Assembly: GCA_029582165.1 (NCBI GenBank)
Contig: CM055875.1
Span: 2,163,501 to 2,227,500 of the forward strand
DNA: 64,000 nt
DNA from: Portulaca oleracea
Taxonomy: Eukaryota > Streptophyta > Magnoliopsida > Caryophyllales > Portulacaceae
Direction: 5' to 3'
Every line of letters starts with the position of its first letter. The stretch's first letter is position 1. Below, piece by piece: positions 12,020 to 23,100 of the stretch. The notes below the pieces were generated by a model. That model was not told where the DNA came from and did not search any database. It saw only the letters and a program-made list of their open reading frames with translations. A program made the translations under genes and the position numbers.

Positions 12020-12555
12020 TGTTAGGGAAAAAGTAAGTAATTGCGAGGTTGCAGCAGAATTGAAATAAATTGAGATGACAGATATTACTACAAAATTCAG
12101 GAATGGAAATAAGAGCGATAAAATCAAATACCAGATTTACGTGGGAAACCGAAGAACTCAGAGAAAAACCCACGGACGGCGACAGCTAGAAAAAAATCCA
12201 CTATGAGAAAAAAAGTAAGTACAAGGTAATCACTATCACAGGGTGTGATGCGATCACCAAAGGAGATTACAATATAAATCTCTCTCTCACAATCAACTCA
12301 CAATCTCTCAGGATACACTGGGAAAATATTGGTGAGACTCACTCTCTCTCAATATTTTCTCTCTCTCTTGCTCTGATGATTTTGGTGGAGAAAACTGAAC
12401 CCTATTTATAGAGCGGCTAGGAAAAAAATAGTGTCAGATTAAAACTCAAATAACAACAAGTAGAATCTGACTGAAAGAGGGAATCAAAATTATATTAAAA
12501 TTGTATCCTCTACCGTTTTGGACCTTAGCAGATCCAATGTGTCATGAACCCAACA
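12020..12555 (-). repeat. Copia 5' LTR
   Basis: 536 bp, the partner of 7253-7800, followed by the second TCACT target copy. Confidence 0.9.
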
Positions 12556-12560
12556 TCACT

Positions 12561-13052
12561 AAACCTCTTTCAGAAAATCAATATGGACCTTAAATGAATT
12601 AACTACATCAGTTAAGTGAAAAGAATAATGTTTTATATTGAGACATCAAAATGATCATTAATTTATAGTTAAGCCCTTCATTTGTAACACTAATGTATTC
12701 TCCTCCAAACGGTTAGTATCTAATCAATTCAATGCAGAAATAAAGAAAGGTTATTCTAATAGCATGCAATACATATCTCCACTCTCTATCCAAGTTTCAT
12801 CGGACTTTGGGTTTGGATGAAGAGACTTTTACAAACTAGTTATATATAAACCTTTGTTTTACATCTTTTCAATAAAATGAGGTTCTTATTGAGATCAACT
12901 TTGTCTTTACAAAAATAGTAAGAAATCATAAGGAAGATGTTTAGTCCATTTTAGCAATTTGTAGTTCATGTTTGATGTTTAATTTTCTTTTTTTTTTAAA
13001 AAAAAAATCTCTAACAATAATGGTTTCTATTGGATACCCATCCTCAATACTT
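12561..13052. other. Intergenic, nothing recognised
   Basis: AT-rich sequence without ORFs or repeats of note. Confidence 0.5.
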
Positions 13053-13055
13053 TAA

Positions 13056-13287
13056 GGGCTTGTTTGGTGAACAAAATAGGAATGGAATTGTGTAAGAATG
13101 TGTTCTAGTTCCTGTTTTTTTCTGTTTGGAGAGCAGTTTCTGGAATGAAATTGCAATCCCTAGATATTTGTTATCCCTCCCAAATAGGGGGATTAGAAAC
13201 CTCCCAAATGTGAGGGGAATAGGCTATCCCTTTTCTTTCACCACAACAACAAAACCAATAATAATATAACAATAATAATATAATAAT

Positions 13288-13318
<31 letters not shown>

Positions 13319-14229
13319 ATAATTATTAATAATTAAGAATAATTATAATAATAATAATTATTATTAATAATAATTAAGAATTAATAATAAAAATTATAAT
13401 TATAATTATAATTATTAATTTGTAATAATAATTATAATTATTAATAATTAGTTATAATAATTATAATAATAATAATAATTATTAATAATTAAGAATAATA
13501 ATTAAAATAATTAATAATTAATAATAATTATAAAAATTGATAATAATAATAATAATATTAATAATAATAATTATTATTATTATTATAATTATAATTTTTA
13601 ATAATAATTATAATAACAATAATTGTTATAAATTTAAATATTAATAATTATTACTAATAATTAATTGTTAAATGTTATTAATTAATATTAATTTATAATA
13701 ATTAGTAATTTAGTAATATGAAAATTAATAATTAATAGTTAATAATTAATAATAAACATATATATTAATAATTAATAAGTAATTATTGTAATTAGTTAAT
13801 AATAATTGATAATTATTAATAATTAATAATTAATTATAATTATTAATAGTTAATATAATAAAATTACTAATTGATACAAATGTCAACAATTAAAAATTAT
13901 TATTATATTTAATTATTTTCCATTGATAATAATAATTAATTAAAAAAATAATTTATAATTTATAATAATAATATTATTAATTAATATATAATAATAACTA
14001 ATTAATAATTGATAATTATTAATTATTAATTATTAAAATTTTATTATTGTCATAATAATAAGTATTATAATAATAATAATTATTATTATAACGAATACTG
14101 TAACTATAGCTTTGATTCCATTCCACTGCTCACCAAACACTTTCATTTCAGGGTTCTAATTCCATACCCAACCCCCTAGGATTCTAATTCCATACCCAAC
14201 TCATTCCACTTTTCTCTCCAAACAGGCCC
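13056..14229. mobile_element. Tourist-like (PIF/Harbinger) MITE with an expanded AT core
   Basis: Terminal inverted repeats GGGCTTGTTTGG (13056-13067) and CCAAACAGGCCC (14218-14229) differ at one base and are flanked by TAA on both sides (13053-13055, 14230-14232), the PIF/Harbinger target signature. It encodes nothing. The middle (about 13255-14095) consists almost only of TAA/ATT-type repeats. A 25-bp motif around TTCTAATTCCATACCCAAC is repeated near the right end. Confidence 0.75.
13255..14095. repeat. Degenerate TAA/TTA repeat array
   Basis: About 840 bp almost free of G and C, built of (TAA)n, (ATT)n and ATTAATAATT variants in both orientations, so it can fold back on itself in many registers. 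Confidence 0.85.
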
Positions 14230-14232
14230 TAA

Positions 14233-14680
14233 ATCCTTTTGACATGATCACATCTGAGTTATACCCTTTATAATTGGAAAGCTTTGTTCTAACATTTTTT
14301 TCAACAATTCATGCACCCTTTTTATGTATTCATATTGTTGATATTGTAAACGTGTTTTCACTGGGTGTTGTTGTTATTGATGTATATTGTTGATATTGTA
14401 GAATCTCATCATTTTTTTCTTCTCCTCTTTTGATTGTGCTTCAATTTGTTTATAAATTTGGAATATCAAAATATTGAATGCTTCCACGAAATTACTAGCA
14501 AATTTCAATAAATGATTGTATTAGTTCTTTTTTTTTGTACAAATCATCAATCCAATTGCTTATTGTCAAGATGGACTCGACAATTTCAAGTATTTTGTTA
14601 TCTTTCCATTAAAAGTGTATATTTAAGTTACATATTCTTCTATGTGCTTCACCCTATTATTTAGTTGTGTTCATAACAAA
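14233..14680. other. Intergenic, nothing recognised
   Basis: AT-rich, with no gene or clear repeat. Confidence 0.5.
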
Positions 14681-14689
14681 TTATTTTTA

Positions 14690-15199
14690 GGAAAATTGGA
14701 GTCTAACAATCCCTACCGTCCCGAATTGGAGAACAATAATTTCTACTATCAATTTAGATTACGGTGGTTCCAAAAAAAAATAGATTGTAGTGGGACATCA
14801 TTGAGAGTATACCCTAAATATTATAGATTTTGTGTTGCCTTTGATTCAAAATTTAATATAACACTTTACCACGATTTTTAATGAATTTGCAGTGTTTTTC
14901 CCAATTTTTTTCAATTTTTTTCAATTTTATTCTTTTAGAAGATCATAATAATTGCTCAGAGTCTCAAAACAATAATTTAAAAATTATTTTAGTGACTACA
15001 CTTCATTACCTCTCTGGAGGCATGAACAAAAAAAAAATAATATGGGTTAAGAATGAAACAAATAAAAAGAATGTGAATGTGTATTTGATACCACTACAAT
15101 CCAATTTTATTTTATTTTGGACCACCATAACTCAAATTGATAGTAGAAATTATTGATGTCCAATTCATAAAACTAAAGATTATTAGAATCCAATTTTCC
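14690..15199. mobile_element. Mutator-like MITE with long terminal inverted repeats
   Basis: The ends GGAAAATTGGA... (14690) and ...TCCAATTTTCC (15199) begin inverted repeats of about 105 bp with good identity; both arms share AATAATTTCTACTATCAATT. A perfect 9-bp target duplication TTATTTTTA flanks it (14681-14689, 15200-15208), as for Mutator-like elements. The two ORFs of 79 and 91 codons across it have no protein character. Confidence 0.75.
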
Positions 15200-15208
15200 T
15201 TATTTTTA

Positions 15209-15852
15209 ATCCTATTTTATCGATTTAGTATATTTGCCTATTTTTCAATTCAGTAAAAGGTTTAGTGTAACTTTTTATATTTTTGGCTGACATTTAACAT
15301 AATTTTGATACATTGCTATTTTAATAATACTCTTCATAGGATTTTGAAGCTTTTCAATTGATATAAGAGCACCCACAATGGTGAGCATGAATTATACTCA
15401 ATGGATGAGGTGGTAGTATGACCCACCAAAAAGGTTAGAGTTAGAATCTCCATGTTAACTTGTTTTCCAATAGTGAGTGCAAATTTGATTACAATAAGTA
15501 AAAAAAAGTGTAGGCCCCCATATTTAATAGTTTAAATACATTATAACAGAAATTTAAAAAAAATGAAAAAATATGTCGAGAATCTCGTCATCGTCCTCGC
15601 GCGGCGAGCGCGAGTTCGAGTTTTTCTCACCACTGACACTCGTCCTCGCCCACGCCACATCAGTGTTATTTCAGTCTCAAACTTGCCATTTCGGATGGTT
15701 TAAGGTGACCTTTAATGTTTAAGGTATCATTTATATATATTCTAAAAACTTTTGAAATACTGTGCGGGTATTTATTTTAAAGTTTGAGGCATTGTCTGGA
15801 TATTTGCTAGTATAAATAAAAATACAAAATATAATTTGGAGGTACGTATCCT
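15209..15852. other. Intergenic with a short GC island
   Basis: Mostly AT-rich. Near 15366 a GAGCACCCACAATGG motif resembles the end of a known type of plant MITE, but I find no partner end. A short CG-rich stretch (15575-15660) stands out. Confidence 0.35.
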
Positions 15853-16152
15853 AATATTTGGGAAAACTATTTTTCGGTACCCAACTTTTCAAAACTTATT
15901 TTGAGATACCCTTAATTTTTTGGTCAGTAATTATTAGGTGATTTTTCTGCCATCAATTTTATTAAGTGATCGAAATATCCTTATTTTTCTTCTTTAAGGG
16001 TATATCTTCAAGAATGGAAGAAGAAACGTATTTCGATCACTTAATAAAATTGATTACCGAAAAATCACCTAATAATTACTAACTAAAAGTTAAAGGTACC
16101 TCCAAATAAATTTTGAAAAGTTGGCATACTGAAAAATAGTTTCCCAAATATT
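15853..16152. mobile_element. Foldback element, near-perfect hairpin
   Basis: 300 bp whose two halves are inverted copies along most of their length. The ends are AATATTTGGGAAA... and ...TTTCCCAAATATT, with only a short loop near 16000. No convincing target duplication, so the superfamily is open. It lies 800 bp upstream of the NAC start codon. Confidence 0.7.
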
Positions 16153-16550
16153 GGAGTAACTCGGAGCAATGTTTTTGATAAAAATAGAATAAATAAAAGG
16201 AAGAGTTACTGAATACTTAGGGTAGAATCGAAAGAGAAAGGAAAAGGTTAGGGGGGGAAGTTATGTAGATTGGTAGGAAAGGGAATTGGCCAAATTACGA
16301 AAGAAAGGCGTTGTTGGTTTGGAGAGTTGGGGTGGAGGAGGAAGGATTGGAATGGGATGACTGATGAATTGAGGGAGGGAGGGAGGGAGGGAGGATTGTC
16401 TTTTATCAGTTCAACGTTAATGTTATGTTATGTATAGCAATTAATAGTACAGTAGTACAGCAGGAGCCACTGGGCATGAAGAGGAGGAAAGGGTGAAGCC
16501 AAGCTACACTCACAATTTCAATTACAAATTATTAGAACAAGAGTAACAAG

Positions 16551-16600
<50 letters not shown>

Positions 16601-16952
16601 GGCAGAATTCGAAGCAGCAGCAGCAGCTTAACTTCAATGGCACGCCTCCCTCCCCTTTTCTTGACCCTTACTCAACCCCACTCACACCCACCTCTTCTCT
16701 CTTTCTCTTTCTTCTTCTCCACCCAATCTTCACCTTTCTGATTCTCTCTCTCTCTCTCTCTCTATCTCTTCCTTCCCATTTTCATCATTCATTCATTCAT
16801 TCATTCCTTCGTTCCATCATCATCATCATCATTATCATCATCATCATCATCATCCATCCCTGAAAGCAAAGCAAAGCAAAGCCAAGCCAGGTTGAATTCC
16901 AAGGCCAGCCAAAATTCTGCTCCTTTCGCTGTTCGAAACCACACCCACTTCG
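16153..16952 (+). promoter_or_regulatory. Promoter and 5' leader of the NAC gene, microsatellite-rich
   Basis: Contains a GGGA repeat (about 16373-16393), (AG)22 at 16555-16598, CAG repeats near 16613, CT runs at 16690-16765, CATT repeats (16787-16805) and CAT repeats (16814-16852). CT/GA runs next to start sites are common in plant promoters. No clear TATA box, so the start site is not placed; it probably lies among the CT-rich blocks. A short upstream ORF lies inside. Confidence 0.5.
16637..16741 (+). other. Candidate upstream ORF in the NAC leader
   Basis: ATG at 16637 to TGA at 16739-16741, 34 codons, in the stretch that should be 5' leader. It would affect translation only if transcription starts upstream of 16637, which the sequence does not settle. 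Coding character is weak: Ser, Phe and Pro from CT repeats. Confidence 0.3.
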
Positions 16953-17178
16953 ATGGGGACTGAGCCTCCGCCGCCGCCCCAGTCGCCGCCGCGGCTCATG
17001 CTTCCGCCACCACCGCCACCTCCCACCGCCACATCCCTCGCTCCCGGCTTCAGGTTTCACCCCACTGATCAGGAGTTGGTCAGTTACTACTTGAAGCGTA
17101 AAATTTGCGGCAAACCTATTCGTTTTGATGCCATCTCTGAAACAGATATCTACAAGTCTGAGCCTTGGGACCTCCCAG
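16953..17178 (+). CDS. NAC exon 1
   Basis: 75 codons plus one base. The ATG is the first in frame before the NAC domain. Donor CAG|GT at 17179. Covers NAC subdomains A and B up to EPWDLP, the classical first-intron position of NAC genes. Confidence 0.9.
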
Positions 17179-20100
17179 GTTTTAAATCTCTCCTTTTCCA
17201 TTTCTCTTTCAATCTTTTCTTTCCATTTCATCCCTTACCCTTACCCTTACCCCTCCCTCTTTACTCTTTACATTTTATTCTCTTTTCTACAACTAATCAC
17301 ATGCAAAATTCAGTGCCTATGGATTCTGAATTCTGGTCTAAACTATGTACAAATATGACAAAAACCTGGCTATTCTTTGCCCATCTTCGTATGAAGCTAC
17401 CCATTCTATTGTCCTATTAGTTAAGGTGCTATTTACATTTTTTGCAAAATTAGTTTCTCTGTATGTTACGTACATCTCATTTTGCTGTTTAGCCTAAATA
17501 TTTTTTTGATTGTTTTGTCCAGACAGCTTGTATACGTTTGATGCTTGAACTAATTGCGTATTTGTATTTTATTTTTATCTTCTTTTTAAACAATGGGCTT
17601 CGTAGTATTCCAAGTAGGTCTGATCTGTTATTGTTTCCGTAAACCCTTGTTAAACTTATCACAGCTTTGTCAAAGTTGAAGAGCAGAGACAATGAATGGT
17701 ACTTTTTTGGAGTCCAAGATAGGAAGTATGTTAATGGTTCGAGGGTGAATCGGGCTACGGGCAAAGGATATTGGAAAGCCACTGGAAATGATCGCCCAAT
17801 TATACATAACTGCCGAACAGTTGGCATGAAGAAAACCCTTGTCTTTTATAGCGGGCGGGCACCTTGTGGGAAACGAACTAATTGGGTCATGCATGAATAC
17901 CGGTTGACGGACGAGGAGCTCGCAAAAAGTGGTATTGCGTTGGTAAGATTTGCCTATACTTGCAAACGTTCTCCATAATTTCATTTGTTAGTTTTTTGTT
18001 ATTCTCGCACAGATCCAGGGGATTCTGTGGTTATACTATGCTTGTTTGCAGTTAGGATGTTGGACTATACAACTGTACCTCCCTTGGAAATTTAGGGGCT
18101 AATTTAGATTCATGGTATTTGTCTCATTTATAACTTTTTGTGGAGTGGCAGTGTGAATGAATTGATCTCTTTGGATCTTAGAACTAGAGGGCACCTTGGA
18201 GTGAAAACTTAGCTGGCAAGCTCAAAGTTGGAGGTTTGGAGTTGATGGAATATTGACCTAGTTCTCTTTGGCTATCAAGTGACTTTCACTGGTGGTTTTG
18301 GAGCCTAATTTCTTTTGGGATCAAAATTTTCTTGTCAAGAGTTACGAAGAACAATTGGGATGGTTAGTTGTGAATTTGGAGTTTGGACTAAGATCATATT
18401 ATTGTGCCATATCTTAGGGGTAATCACCAATAGACGTTAAATGCATGAGGCAAGGATAGGTATCAAATTGCTCATGACAAGTATGTACCATCAACTCCAT
18501 AATTTCCACACATGATAGCTTTTCTGTTTCCACCAAAACTTGAACCTCGGTAGTGGAAGATGGGGGTGGTAAGCAAGTTAGCTACCACATCTTTGGTGGT
18601 TCTAACTTCTAAGGCACTGCACTTCTGTTAAAATAAAAATTATCAACTGGTTTCTGTATTTTAAAACACAAATAATGATGGCTGCGGGGATGAGAAGGTC
18701 ACTATACATCTGTAAAAATTGAAACTATTAACAGGTTTCTATATTCTGATTGGAACCTTCACAGGACCTTGGAAATAAGGTAAATTGCCTTTAAATTTAA
18801 TGACTGAGATCAGTTGCAAACCACCAAACCATAACCCTTCCAACCCATACCCTAGTACTTCAACCCGCCCTTTCGGCCAATTCTAGTGGGGCACTGTTAT
18901 TGATTCCGAGAAGACAATGGTGACCATTTGGAATTCCCTTACCCTTATTCAGTCCTTGCTTCTCTGACTTCCGTTCCTTTACTGGTCCTTACGCTGGTTG
19001 TGGTGTTCCGCTTTCCCATCTCTGGTTTAGTTGATGGCCTACACGAGTTGGGAGGGTAGTTGAGTTGCTTCTACTCGGATCGGGATTGTTGGCAGCATTG
19101 ATTAGCGTTTTCTGTTTTCTCTTGTTTTTAAGGAATTGGATCAGTCCAAGGGCTGTAGTTTTTCTTTTTCCTATCTTTTTTCTCTTTTCTGTCACTTTGC
19201 TCTGGTTTTTATTACGCTTTTGGTCCCTTTTCCCTTTTGTTTAAGGGTATTTTATTCTGAGAACATACCAAATCGTCGCATAATTAGCTTGCTGGTATCC
19301 TCTCTATATTGATGAAAATTTATTGTGGAATGACATATTAGTTTTTTGGATGATTTGCGTCCACAGGAATAATACATTGCTGTTCTGCCATTCTGGTGCA
19401 GATGCATGTTCAACTTGTTTATGTGGCCGACTCTTTCTGAACTGGGATGTATTTATTTGATTGCTTATCTGGGATGTTGTTCCTTATGAACTAGTACATG
19501 CTAGTTTATTGTTATAATTGCAGGGTGATAATAGGATTTTAGCATAATCGACACCTATGTATAGTCTTAGCATTTACTCGATGTAAAAGTTAAATTAACC
19601 TAAAGGATGTGTTGCTATGTACAATTGCTGATCTAAAAGGTGCTACGGTGCATAAAATGCTTACTTAGAATGGTGATCGAAGCCATTGCAACACCACTTT
19701 GTTGAGAAGCCGGGTGATTGGGAAGAGGAAACCACATCATGTTCTAGCATTGCTTGGTAAGATGTAAGCTTGCCAATTAGGGTCCAAGAAATTCCGGGTT
19801 CAGTCAAATTGGTCATTTGGTCAAAAGCCTATTACTTGGACCCTGTTGGATAAGTAATTCAGACATTGACACCGTACCCGGACCTAGATATCCGATGTCT
19901 GAATTGTATATAGATTGTGATTTTTATAAAGGATACAGCTAGACAATCCGCTAGACCGAACACAAATTCTTTTCCCCTCAATATTCAGACAATCCAAACT
20001 TAGTTTTTCCATACCTGGACCTGACCCGGTTTTGAATCGGACAATGACTGGTTGATCGATTTTAAAATTCAGATGGATTTTTGGTGACCGTACCTAGTTT

Positions 20101-23100
20101 TTTCCGGGTCGAAGAAAATCGGGATATCGGGTCGGTCAAAAATTTTGCCAGCCCTATTAAGATGAATGTATCATTTGAGGTAGCGTTGACAAGATTGTCT
20201 GGCGTTATGACCCTGGAAAAAGCTCTTTTACTGTTAGTCTTTTTCTCCAGCTAAAGCTATTTGGAAATGTAAAGTATTCACAGAAGTGTCTTTTTTACCC
20301 GTGGGCTGCTATTAGGGGAAAGATTCCTGCATATGATATTGTAAAAGGAGAAATCTGAAGGGTCCTAATAGGTGTCTTATGTGCCTTAAGGAGGAAGAGT
20401 CCATAGATAACCTCCTTATCCTTGGTCATTGGGCTTAGCCTCTTTGGCATTTATCTCTTTCTTTGCTGGGTATAAGTTGGGCTTAACCCTCAATTGTGAA
20501 AGATTTAGTGGTGGCTTGGAAAAGGAGAGGGAAGAATGGTTGGGTTTATGGTAGGGTTGGGTTGGGTTGTATTTGGCTAATGTTTTGAAGTTGATCCCCT
20601 TCTCAGCTTCTCTGTCTAGTGGTGTATTTTGAAGGAAATTAATTGTCAACTTTTTGAGGACTGAGTCTTGTCCTTTAAAATTGCAAGAGCTACCTTTTGA
20701 ATTTGAATAGTTGGGGTCTTGTGCTTCATGGTGATAGTAACTTTAGTTTTCTCTTTTATTTTTTGAAGATAAATTATTCACGACATCTTGAGGGCATGAT
20801 GATTTTGTGCTTTCCCCTTTTGTATGTAGGAGGGCACCGCTTTGGCATCTCTCTTATGCATATTTAGATACTCATTAAAGAAAATTTTTAAAAATAGAAC
20901 TTTGAGATGTTCATTGTGGAAACTTTCTTATTTGAAGTAAATATGAGTCAGGTGATTCTGGTTTGTTATAGTATACCTACCTATGGTTCTGAGCATCATG
21001 CTAGGTGGCACTAAACTTGTTTTCTTACCAACATGGCCACATAGTTTGGCAGGTGTTCAAGATGGGCATTTCTTACATGCACTGTAGCTTTGTGCAAGTT
21101 GCTGCATGGGAAAATTTCTTGTGGAAGCAAGGGGGAGGGGGAGGTCAAGCTTAGTGTATGTTGGGGCTTGGGGTACGCAAGGGTTACACAGTGCACATGT
21201 GCCATGTTAACTGACATTTCCGACTATCTGTCTGTCCACTTTTAAGACAATTTACGGTTTTCAGTCTCCCTCCCCAGGACATATCTGACCGATAGTTTAT
21301 AGAGGCTTTTTTGAGGAATCCAATTATCATTTCTTTTTTTTTTTTTTGCTTATATTTTTATGTTTCAACCAACATAGGTTGATTTAAGTGGTTCTTACAC
21401 TTGTCACCCTAAAGCAAAATCTCATGTTTGAGTTTCTTGATGACTTTTGTTGGGCCAATAGAAGGTTGAATCCAATCGTGTGGAAGATTAAGCACTAGAG
21501 AAAAAGAAAAAAAAATATGTATAGGCTCGAGCTTGGTTTTAACTAGAGCTCGGCTTGGATGTCTATTGAGCCAAGCCCGAGCCTTTGGGGGCTTGGGCTT
21601 GGGCTCGGCTCGGCTCGTTTAAATATTTTAGGTAGGAAGTAGGCTATGCTCCATGGGTATAGGTGAATCATATATTATTTTAGATGTTTAAAATTTAATA
21701 CTACAGCATAAATTTGTGGTTTTTTTAATTTTCTGGTTAAGCTCGTAGAAATCAAGTGCTAATGTTTAACCTCTACTTGATTATGCCTTTATTGTAAAAC
21801 GAGCATTCCTAACCGAGCCAAGTTTAGTCTAGCTAACTTCCATAAAATATCTAGAAATTTACTTTAGTCTAGCTTTGAATTGGAGAGTTTTAATTTTTTC
21901 TTTAAAAAAACGAGCCAAGTTGAGCTTCGAGCTGATATCGAGCTGAGCCTTGACCTTGAAGGCTTGGCGAGCTTCGAGTTGGGCTTTTCCTAACCGAGCA
22001 GGAGCCGCTTAGGCTCAACTCGTTTGCACCCCTAGTTTTTGGCTTTTAGCTATTCGTACTTTAGCAAGTGTTTTGAGAACTGATGGGTGTAGTGGTTAGA
22101 GCTTGGTGGAGAGGCTGAGGTGGTCTTTGAGGTTTTTTTCCATGATTTTACTAAACTGATATTTGTGGAGTAGGCAGGGAGAGGAAGTATGGAAAGAGTT
22201 GTTGAGATGGGACTGTACCTAGGGAATAGTTACTTGGATGCTTGAATGGTGCTGCCACACAACCACAGTCATTGACACCACAACATGGTGCATCATGATG
22301 GGGGTATGTGTGTTGGTTCTGTATTCTGTGGGAATTTGGTAGTGTATTTTTCAATTTTGCTTTGTCAAGTAGATTTTGATATTGATTTGATTTGTAGATG
22401 GAAATTCTCTTTTCTGACGCTGGTTTTGCTAAAATTTTGTTCCAAACGTGAGCAATAAATGCCACAATGATAGTAGACCTAGGAAATTGGTACATAACAG
22501 TGCCATTTTGGGATATAGAGCGTGGTTTATTAGGTTTTCATCTGTTCCTTTGAAAAAAAAAAGTTCTTCATCTGTTGATGGAGTTAGGAATTATATGTGG
22601 ATTTTGGACTATAGGCTTTGATCTGCTGGCCTAAAGCATTGAATCAATTTTCCCCTCCCCCCCCCATGTGGGATTTTTTTCTTGTCGACTGACCTGGTGT
22701 GGTTCGTCTTTATTTTGACTCACGCCAAATACATCCCAAGAGGCCTAAAACATTTTCAAGGATGAAAACGAGCCATGGAGGAAAGATTGAGCATAGAGGC
22801 CCATAGGCCCATTCATTTGGTGTGCTCCTTATGGCAAGAGGATGTCCAAACATCCTAAAGAGTCCTAGTCCACGCCTAGTCCACGCCAATGCCCAAATTT
22901 CAAGCCCAAAGTGAATTTCACATTTCTGACTATTTCCAGAAGAAGTTCACAGTTTTGACCATTTCAGTTTGAATTTCACAGTTTTGGCCTTTTGATGTAT
23001 TTCTTTACATTTCTAGGGTTTTCTTTACATTTCTAATTATGTAAGGTGCCGAGTAGGATATATAAACTTGGACACCAAGTCGTAGGAGTCTAGATTAGTC

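Larger units (their letters stand above)
7253..12555 (-). mobile_element. Complete Ty1/copia LTR retrotransposon, inactive
   Basis: A structurally whole element: LTRs 7253-7800 (3') and 12020-12555 (5'), initiator-Met primer site, gag, protease, integrase, reverse transcriptase and RNase H in copia order, and a polypurine-like stretch beside the 3' LTR. It is flanked by a perfect 5-bp duplication TCACT (7248-7252 and 12556-12560). Many stops and frameshifts break the single ORF. The two LTRs differ at roughly one site in ten over their first 250 bases, so the insertion is old. The gag start resembles the Tork-type copia lineage; that is a low-confidence inference. Confidence 0.9.

Noticed and set aside
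13255..14095. Regular repeats considered as a CRISPR-like or satellite array
   Set aside because: There are no spacers of fixed size, and the array lies between Tourist-type ends with TAA targets in a plant genome.
16797..17231. 144-codon ORF antisense to NAC exon 1
   Set aside because: Produced by the CAT repeat (poly-Met) and by the antisense of Pro codons; no domain.
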